Shown piece by piece: positions 58,239-64,000 of a stretch of DNA of 64,000 nucleotides (within the stretch, counting starts at the first letter, position 1; each line of letters opens with the position of its first letter). The stretch is from a virus, in IMG/VR virus record IMGVR_UViG_3300024308_000302, positions 62,001-126,000 of that record; one strand, 5' to 3'. The notes beneath the pieces were generated by a model, which saw only the letters and a program-made list of their open reading frames with translations, made no database searches and was not told the origin of the DNA. A program made the translations under genes and the position numbers.

Positions 58239-58835
58239 ATGAGTAAAAATAAAGAAATAACATCATATATTGAGTTATTAAAAAATATACAATTAAAAAA
58301 TGAAAAAATTATAGAATCAATATTTACTGAGCCATATGAATGGTATAAAGGAACACCGACAGAAATAAGAAAAGAAGATTCTATGACTAATGCTTTAATG
58401 TATAATGCATTAGCAAGAAAGATGATTGTTGAATATTATGATAAGTTCATGAATCCAATAAATTTGAAGTTTCTTGTTGAAAGGATTAAAAAAGAGAATG
58501 CTGTTTCTATATACAAAGATGATATAGATTATTTAAATGAAAAATATACAGATTTTATTAACAAAAACAGCTATAATGAACATAATACAGTAGAAAAAAA
58601 TAGTATTAACAAGAATGAATTAAATATAATGATTAATAAAACAATCAATAGTTATGAAGAGTTCAAGGTATTATCAGATTACGTTAAAAATTATAAAGTA
58701 GAAATTACAACATCTTTTTCATTTTTTAGTGTCAACAAAATTGAAATGGTAAGCAAAAACTTAATAGCAAATTATCCATCATTAATTGGTATTTTTGGCA
58801 TTATGATGAATGTAAAAAGAAAAATGAAAGAATAA
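58239..58835 (+). CDS. Hypothetical protein, 198 aa, plus strand
   Basis: AGGAGG ribosome site. Very AT-rich, Asn/Lys/Ile-rich and helical. Base composition unlike most genes here suggests later acquisition. Bidirectional AAAGCCA/TGGCTTT terminator after it. Unknown. Confidence 0.7.
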   Translation: MSKNKEITSYIELLKNIQLKNEKIIESIFTEPYEWYKGTPTEIRKEDSMTNALMYNALARKMIVEYYDKFMNPINLKFLVERIKKENAVSIYKDDIDYLNEKYTDFINKNSYNEHNTVEKNSINKNELNIMINKTINSYEEFKVLSDYVKNYKVEITTSFSFFSVNKIEMVSKNLIANYPSLIGIFGIMMNVKRKMKE

Positions 58836-58867
58836 AAGCCACGTATATGGCTTTTAGTTTGCTGTTA

Positions 58868-60403
58868 TTATTTAATACAACCAACTTCACAACTGTATGA
58901 AGCACCTTGCGTCTCAGAAGATATATACCAGTGCCCATTTAAGTTTTTATAGACCTTACAACCAGTAGGACCAGCACCAGAACCAATATATAGACCAGTT
59001 AAAAAACAACCAGAATACTGTCCAAGAGATCGTATAACAGGAGCAGTTGTTCCAGAATCTGAGCCACCACCAGCATAAGTACCCATAGAAATTAAATTAG
59101 ATCCAGAATTATTACTCCATATACCACTTATACAAGATAAAACACCACCTGTTGAATTTCTCGCAAGAGAACCATTAGGTGAACATGAACGACCTTCAAC
59201 CTCAACTTTAGTAAGATTGATATTGTTATCAAATTGAGCAGTACCTCTTGTATGTAAAGTACCATCCATAGATGTATTACCATTAACAACTAAATCATTT
59301 TTAACTGTCAAATAATTAGTATTTACAGCATTTGAAAATATAGTATCAGTATAAAGTTTATTGATCAAACCTTTCTGAGCAGATATGTTGTCAACTACTT
59401 GGTAGGCTACAGTAGATCCATTGTCGTCCATAGAGAATATTCCACATGGAGCAGTCTGAGCAGAATCAACCAATCCATCATCAGTGTTCTTATAAATAGG
59501 GCATAATTTATCAAGCATTATTCTTGAACTGATAGAAGAGTTTGTAACAACATCAACAGCAACAGGTGCTCCTGTCGTATTTTGAATGCCAATACCACAG
59601 TCAACATTAGAAGAGTTCCAAGAACCTGTTACTGTATCTTGTATCCATTTTAAACAAAGAAGTTTATCATTATCTTTAGTTGATTTAAACGTAACTGATG
59701 AACCAATCATAGAATTTGTGCCATCAACTCTTAAATGTTCATTACCACCCTCTCTATCATAAGTAGCAACTAACACACAATTGTTTTTCAAAGCCAAACA
59801 TTCTTTATTAGTTATTTTAGAATTTGTATCGGATGTTGAGGCAAAATAGAATTGATGACCACCAGTAATATTAAGAGAGTCATTTGCTTTTGCTGTCATA
59901 ATTGCTTTGTTATAATATCTGAAATTTTGAGAAAATACTTGTTGATTCTTTGCTTGGAATGTAACTTTGAAGTTCTTTATAAAACCTTCTGCATCTGGTG
60001 TTATCTTTGCCTTAATGTCAAAATTATAAGGTGATTTTGACCAGAAGTTACAAGGAATTAATTGTGTTGATTTTTCTGAGTCCAAAACAGGAACCCAGTT
60101 TTTTGCTCCACCACATGAAGATTGTTGTGCGATAAACTCTGTGCTGAGCATAGAAAGAATAGCATTAGAGCCAACCCATTCAGTGCCATTTTTAAAGTTA
60201 TTGATATCTAATCCATCTACATGAATTCTTTTATCAAATGCCGTAACAATTGAAACAATGTCTTTACCAAATATTAGTGCTTGTTCTTCACGCTGTCTTT
60301 CTAAGTACCAATAAAGAATACCCACAACGATTATCATGATTATACTAAGTGAAATGAGAGTTTCCAGAAGTGTTAAACCATCAGTTTTTTTTATAGATTG
60401 CAT
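58868..60403 (-). CDS. pilV: Type IV prepilin with PilV/shufflon-type tail
   Basis: N-terminus MQSIKKTDG|LTLLETLISLSIIM is a type IV prepilin: cleavage after G9, Glu at +5, long hydrophobic helix. The segment LTVKNDLVVNGNTSM... leads to CSPNGSLARNSTGGVLSC at residues 407-424, the landmark of PilV shufflon constant regions (IncI plasmids), followed by a short Gly-rich tail ending CEVGCIK. PilV is the tip adhesin of type IVb pili. No other pil genes or recombinase seen here. Finding it alone in a phage-like window is unusual. Confidence 0.8.
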   Translation of the reverse strand: MQSIKKTDGLTLLETLISLSIIMIIVVGILYWYLERQREEQALIFGKDIVSIVTAFDKRIHVDGLDINNFKNGTEWVGSNAILSMLSTEFIAQQSSCGGAKNWVPVLDSEKSTQLIPCNFWSKSPYNFDIKAKITPDAEGFIKNFKVTFQAKNQQVFSQNFRYYNKAIMTAKANDSLNITGGHQFYFASTSDTNSKITNKECLALKNNCVLVATYDREGGNEHLRVDGTNSMIGSSVTFKSTKDNDKLLCLKWIQDTVTGSWNSSNVDCGIGIQNTTGAPVAVDVVTNSSISSRIMLDKLCPIYKNTDDGLVDSAQTAPCGIFSMDDNGSTVAYQVVDNISAQKGLINKLYTDTIFSNAVNTNYLTVKNDLVVNGNTSMDGTLHTRGTAQFDNNINLTKVEVEGRSCSPNGSLARNSTGGVLSCISGIWSNNSGSNLISMGTYAGGGSDSGTTAPVIRSLGQYSGCFLTGLYIGSGAGPTGCKVYKNLNGHWYISSETQGASYSCEVGCIK

Positions 60404-60616
60404 ATAGGAAGTGTTGTGACTTTATAATAAAATAACATAGAGTCCAATAATAAAGTATTACAATATGGTTAATATTTGATGAAATTTTTATTAAATTGTT
60501 ATTTATAAAGGATTTTTTGATAATTAATATTATATTTAAATAAATAGTGAATAAAAAATAAATGTTAAAATATATCAAATTATTAGATTAATTAAGAGTG
60601 TTGAATAATATTAAAA

Positions 60617-60637
60617 AAGCACTTATTTCTAAGTGCT
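60617..60637 (-). terminator. Terminator after secreted 254-aa gene
   Basis: AAAGCACTT/AAGTGCTTT hairpin plus T-run. Confidence 0.65.
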
Positions 60638-60645
60638 TTATTTAA

Positions 60646-61410
60646 TTATAACAATATTTTTCTAACTCTACAAATTTCTGTATATTCGTAATTTGGATTA
60701 GGGCCAGAAACTGATGGTATGCGATTAGCATTGTGTAGATAAACATAAGAACCTTCTCTATCTGGATCATAATCTGATGGCACATGATACCATGTGTTGG
60801 ATATAACAGATATACCAAAAGTAGATGATTGCATAACATACTTACCGTTTACAGTATCATATGCTGAATAATCAGAATTTATATTAAAAATACATTCTGG
60901 AGTCCAATCAGGGCCTGATTGATCTTCTTGTTCTGGTGGATTATATGGTGGTTCTTCCTCATCATCTTCATATCCACCACCTGATGGCATTGGTACTGTA
61001 GGATAAATTTTACTGTCATCAACACAAATTTCATAGTTATCCATTTGTGGATTAGATTCTTTTAAAGCTCCTTCAGTAACCCCACTTGGCGGGCCACTAT
61101 GACCATTAGATGGACTATAAAACCCTATTATTCTTCCTTGATATACATAACCTTTATCTCCAGCTTTCAAAGCACCCATAGGTTGCTTAAAATAAGTAAC
61201 CATGTAGCCTGTTTCACCATTGTACTGACAATTACCACTCTGGTTGTCATTTGATTCAGAACCACTACCAGAGCCAATAACAATACTACCAGTTGGCAAA
61301 CTGCCACCATTGGTAAGTTCTAATGGAATCAAGACTGAAAACTCTGCAAATGAAGGTGAAACACTTGCAATTGCTACTAACAAGGCAGTTAATTTTATTC
61401 TTTTTTTCAT
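60646..61410 (-). CDS. Secreted protein, 254 aa, YSxxxPLE family member
   Basis: Signal peptide MKKRIKLTALLVAIASVSPSFA, then mature start EFSVLIPLELTNGGSLPTGS, matching the proteins at 32505 and, more loosely, 42485. Region 150-180 is acidic and Pro-rich (DDEEEPPYNPPEQE). Good AAGG ribosome site. Upstream neighbour of the PilV-like gene; a link in function is possible but unproven. Confidence 0.75.
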   Translation of the reverse strand: MKKRIKLTALLVAIASVSPSFAEFSVLIPLELTNGGSLPTGSIVIGSGSGSESNDNQSGNCQYNGETGYMVTYFKQPMGALKAGDKGYVYQGRIIGFYSPSNGHSGPPSGVTEGALKESNPQMDNYEICVDDSKIYPTVPMPSGGGYEDDEEEPPYNPPEQEDQSGPDWTPECIFNINSDYSAYDTVNGKYVMQSSTFGISVISNTWYHVPSDYDPDREGSYVYLHNANRIPSVSGPNPNYEYTEICRVRKILL

Positions 61411-61562
61411 ATATACCTTAATTATTATATTTCGTATATAAAAAGTTTACTACATTATAAAGATAAGTCAAAGTTTTGACTGAATATATTTAGATAAAAA
61501 TAAATTAAAAGACATTCCGAAGAATGTCAATATATTGTTGTCTATAATTTTAAACTTGTTCA

Positions 61563-62690
61563 CTAACCAAGTTTTTCAATTGTACAAATAACAGGCCGAT
61601 CTGTATACACATTTGAATTATAATTGGTTATTTTATATCTACCCGGAATTACAGGCACAACAACACCACCAAGGTCATCTACAACTTCTTCAAATGACAA
61701 GTTACGTTCGACTGCATATTTTTCAACAAGCTCACTGTTAACAGCTTGAATACACCATGCATCAGTGATCACTTTTCCTTTTGATTTAAATCCTTCATGA
61801 GAAATAGGGAAAATATAGTCCTTTTTAGATCGCCAAGCTTTAGAGTTAACAGCCATAATACTGCCAGTTTTTTTATTGAATGCAATAATAGGAGAAGAGT
61901 TTTGAACTGGAACCATCAATAATCCATGTTTAAGCATAAATTCCTGATGATATAAAGACCCAATAAGAGAATTTGTGTTATTGTAATAACCTGTGCGTTC
62001 TATAATGTAGTTGATAGAATCTGAATGGCCTTGAGGAATCAAATTATTCTGTAGATCATTGGCAAAAACAAGATGATCTGATGTTACATCCATAAAGCTT
62101 TGATGTTCTTCAATGCCATTAGGGTAGTTGCATTTTCTTTGAATTCCTTCACCCCAAATAGAAATTTGTTGAACATCATCAAGTTTATCCCAATGTGGGC
62201 CATCTTTAACCAAAACAGACCCCATAGAAATAACACCATCTTTCATATAGTATGAAGTAGTAGATCCACAAACATGACAATAAGTAGATGGAGCATGAGT
62301 TGGCATAATTGCTTGTTTATAAAAGTAAATTGGAGCATCCATAATTTCATCACGGATTAACTCATAACTTTTTCCCTTTTTAATAGCAATATGAATATCA
62401 CATACCATTGATTTTAAACATGTCATAACATTTTGTTTAATACTTTCTAGAACAAGCTTGGCCATTCTGGATTTATCATTAGCAAGATTCCCCAGAGTGT
62501 AGCCTGAAAAAAGGTTGCTATTGTGCCCACCAAGATCAAGTAGAGTAGAATTGAAAGCATCATTCAATTCGTTTTGAAAAACAGAATGAGTAATAGTATG
62601 TTCAGCCATAGACCAAGAAGTATCGCCAGTGGATGCCGATATGCATTTTTGGTGAATAGCTTTGATTAATTGTTCATAATTAATAATCAT
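61563..62690 (-). CDS. Hypothetical protein, 375 aa
   Basis: Start MIINYEQLIKAI set by AAGG. Soluble; CHVCGSTTSYY (about residues 138-148) suggests a metal site. No known domain. Confidence 0.75.
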   Translation of the reverse strand: MIINYEQLIKAIHQKCISASTGDTSWSMAEHTITHSVFQNELNDAFNSTLLDLGGHNSNLFSGYTLGNLANDKSRMAKLVLESIKQNVMTCLKSMVCDIHIAIKKGKSYELIRDEIMDAPIYFYKQAIMPTHAPSTYCHVCGSTTSYYMKDGVISMGSVLVKDGPHWDKLDDVQQISIWGEGIQRKCNYPNGIEEHQSFMDVTSDHLVFANDLQNNLIPQGHSDSINYIIERTGYYNNTNSLIGSLYHQEFMLKHGLLMVPVQNSSPIIAFNKKTGSIMAVNSKAWRSKKDYIFPISHEGFKSKGKVITDAWCIQAVNSELVEKYAVERNLSFEEVVDDLGGVVVPVIPGRYKITNYNSNVYTDRPVICTIEKLG

Positions 62691-62761
62691 AGTTAACCTT
62701 TTGGTGAAAATTAATACTTGATTATACAACAAAACAAAATATTTGTCACCAGAAATAAAAA

Positions 62762-62780
62762 AGACCTCCGAAGAGGTCTT
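62762..62780 (-). terminator. Terminator of tRNA-like transcript
   Basis: AGACCTC-TTCG-GAGGTCT plus T-run; same hairpin as at 43360. Confidence 0.8.
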
Positions 62781-62782
62781 TT

Positions 62783-62848
62783 AAATGTGTAGTAGGATTC
62801 GAACCTAACAAATGGTTAACAAACCAAGCTCCCAACTGAGTACACTGG
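62783..62848 (-). tRNA. tRNA-like element, Asn-like loop in short anticodon arm
   Basis: T-arm TTAGG-TTCGAAT-CCTAC and D-arm CTC-AGTTGG-GAG are recognisable; the anticodon hairpin TGGTT/AACCA has only TGTT as loop, or a 6-nt loop with GTT if one pair opens. Acceptor pairs GTGTA/TACAC only. Promoter -10 is about 3 nt from its 5' end and a terminator follows, so it is its own transcript. Confidence 0.4.
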
Positions 62849-62850
62849 CA

Positions 62851-62879
62851 ATTATATCTAATTAGAGGAATTATTGCAA
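62851..62879 (-). promoter_or_regulatory. Promoter of tRNA-like transcript
   Basis: -35 TTGCAA, 17-nt spacer, -10 TATAAT. Confidence 0.7.
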
Positions 62880-62880
62880 G

Positions 62881-63279
62881 TTAATAAGAATAAAATTTTC
62901 TCATTCTAATTGATTTGTTAATGATTTTCCTAAGCTCTACTTTTTTCTGAACAACATCAGAAGTAGCTTCGATTACCTTGAAAATACGATTTTGTAAGGC
63001 TTCTACATCTTCCTGAAATTTAAAGTAGCGTGATTTAGAGAAGTCATCCATTTCTTCATTGAATTCATCATTTTTCAAGTTAACTATGTCTGTCATGTAA
63101 AGACAGGTAGCATAGTTATTCATGTCAGAATAAAAAGTGGCATTAGCTAAAGAAAGCTCATGTTTAGCCAGAGCAACCATCGAATTTACTGATCGCATTT
63201 TATCAAAAAGAACATTTCGTTTTTTAATGTATACTCGCTTGCATGCACGATAAGCACTAAAACTGTTCAAAAATGACAT
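62881..63279 (-). CDS. Hypothetical helical protein, 132 aa
   Basis: Start MSFLNSFSAYRACKR set by AGGATG. Basic N-terminus, then helical to the end. Unknown. Confidence 0.7.
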   Translation of the reverse strand: MSFLNSFSAYRACKRVYIKKRNVLFDKMRSVNSMVALAKHELSLANATFYSDMNNYATCLYMTDIVNLKNDEFNEEMDDFSKSRYFKFQEDVEALQNRIFKVIEATSDVVQKKVELRKIINKSIRMRKFYSY

Positions 63280-63307
63280 GGAAAACATCCTATATGTATT
63301 TGAATAT

Positions 63308-63373
63308 CTATTTTAGCAAAATACGATAAGAAAGTAAAGAAAAAAGCCACTCAATTTTCTTTTTAACTGACAT
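63308..63373 (-). CDS. Possible 21-aa basic/hydrophobic peptide
   Basis: ATG with a strong AGGAG at ideal spacing; frame MSVKKKIEWLFSLLSYRILLK to TAG. An amphipathic membrane-active profile. The frame overlaps the next gene's promoter, so coding is uncertain. Confidence 0.4.
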   Translation of the reverse strand: MSVKKKIEWLFSLLSYRILLK

Positions 63374-63418
63374 ATAAACTCCTGCTAAATATGTTATGTA
63401 CTTAATAAAGATAATTAA

Positions 63419-63886
63419 TCAAGTGCAAAACAGACCAGAATCTTTTGAGTATAAAATATGTTCAGCATCATTTTTAACAACGAACATAATTTGACCGGCT
63501 GATTCAACCACTTCTTTATCGTTATGGATATGAGCAAAATAAGTATCACAAGTCAAAACACCAAATGGTTCATGTGCAGTTTCTGGATACAAATCGAAAA
63601 GGACAGACAATTGAGATTTTTTCTGTTCTCCTTTCGAAAACCCAAAAAGAACAAAATCTTCGTCAGCAGTACAAACATCAATATCGAATTTGTATTTATG
63701 TGCCAGTGCAATATCAAGTGGATTATCATTGAATGAGTCCCAACCAACAGGATCGCAATCTGTAAAATCTGCCATCACCTTAGTAAGTTGGTCAGATGAC
63801 AAACTTGAAATTTTAGCCAAAGAAATAGAGTGGGATAGGCCCACAATGTCATGTACTTTAAATTGATTCTCTTGCTCATTAGACAT
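63419..63886 (-). CDS. Hypothetical protein, 155 aa
   Basis: Start MSNEQENQFKVHDI set by GGATATC. Soluble alpha/beta, no motif recognised; TGA stop. Confidence 0.75.
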   Translation of the reverse strand: MSNEQENQFKVHDIVGLSHSISLAKISSLSSDQLTKVMADFTDCDPVGWDSFNDNPLDIALAHKYKFDIDVCTADEDFVLFGFSKGEQKKSQLSVLFDLYPETAHEPFGVLTCDTYFAHIHNDKEVVESAGQIMFVVKNDAEHILYSKDSGLFCT

Positions 63887-63948
63887 GTTTGATATCCACT
63901 GTGTTAATGGATGTATTATATCAAAAAAGGATTTTAAAGTAAATAAAA

Positions 63949-63968
63949 AACCATGCCGAAGCATGGTT
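63949..63968 (-). terminator. Rho-independent terminator
   Basis: ACCATGC-TTCG-GCATGGT plus T-run, after an upstream tRNA; identical core to 54732-54752. Confidence 0.8.
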
Positions 63969-63974
63969 TCTAAG

Positions 63975-64000
63975 TGGTGCCCCCGATAGGAATCGAACCT
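63975..64000 (-). tRNA. tRNA, 3' part only, cut by window edge
   Basis: T-arm ATAGG-TTCGATT-CCTAT (partial), acceptor 3' strand CGGGGGC, discriminator A and encoded CCA. Anticodon lies outside the window, so identity unknown. Confidence 0.75.

Noticed and set aside
58868-60403. Active shufflon (DNA inversion region) at pilV
   Set aside because: I see no inverted repeats of the sfx type nor a second C-terminal segment or recombinase near the gene.
1-64000. CRISPR array
   Set aside because: No regularly spaced direct repeats of 25-40 nt found on reading.

Overview
The window reads as part of a large AT-rich tailed-phage genome, probably a jumbo myovirus of a gammaproteobacterial host. This is inference: no capsid, tail, polymerase or terminase gene lies in it. 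The basis is about 115 short genes, nearly all on the minus strand and mostly unknown; many genes or small operons with their own strong sigma70-type promoter and Rho-independent terminator; phage-type accessory enzymes (T4 Rnl1-like RNA ligase, cytidine deaminase, HNH nucleases, TnpB); and several tRNA or tRNA-like genes. The layout resembles the early host-takeover arm of T4-like or Rak2-like genomes.

From 0 to 22.7 kb there is a continuous run of minus-strand genes. It includes cytidine deaminase, a GNAT acetyltransferase, a full-length Rnl1-type RNA ligase, a Bax-inhibitor-1/YccA-like membrane protein, a lipoprotein, a 2H phosphoesterase resembling the anti-CBASS nuclease Acb1, an HELGH metallopeptidase, an HNH protein and an N4BP2-type polynucleotide kinase-like ATPase. 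From 22.7 to 25.4 kb, three tandem promoter-to-terminator units and a fourth further on carry structured RNAs with no substantial ORF.

From 25.4 to 49 kb are more small genes: a CinA-C/PncC-like amidase, two pairs of paralogues, an HNH protein, a PD-(D/E)XK-like nuclease, a ClpXP adaptor SspB homologue, many small membrane proteins, a secreted pentapeptide-repeat protein on the plus strand and a tRNA-like pair at 43.5 kb. At 49 kb there is another structured RNA unit. At 50.2-51.3 kb an IS200/IS605-type element carrying only tnpB splits a phage gene. At 52.1-53.1 kb one strong promoter drives a roughly 0.95 kb untranslated transcript containing an initiator-type tRNA-Met, tRNA-like elements and repeated hairpin modules.

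From 53 to 64 kb lie two paralogous DEDDh exonucleases, a type IV prepilin with a PilV/shufflon-type tail, secreted proteins sharing an N-terminal motif with two others in the window, and tRNA or tRNA-like genes.

Likely themes are tRNA protection and repair (Rnl1, kinase, odd tRNA-like RNAs), control of host proteolysis (SspB for ClpXP, YccA-like protein for FtsH), counter-defence and nucleotide/NAD metabolism (2H phosphoesterase, PncC-like, CDA), and surface or secreted factors (PilV-like adhesin, three secreted proteins). The organism and these functional links are inference from sequence reading; nothing was searched against a database.
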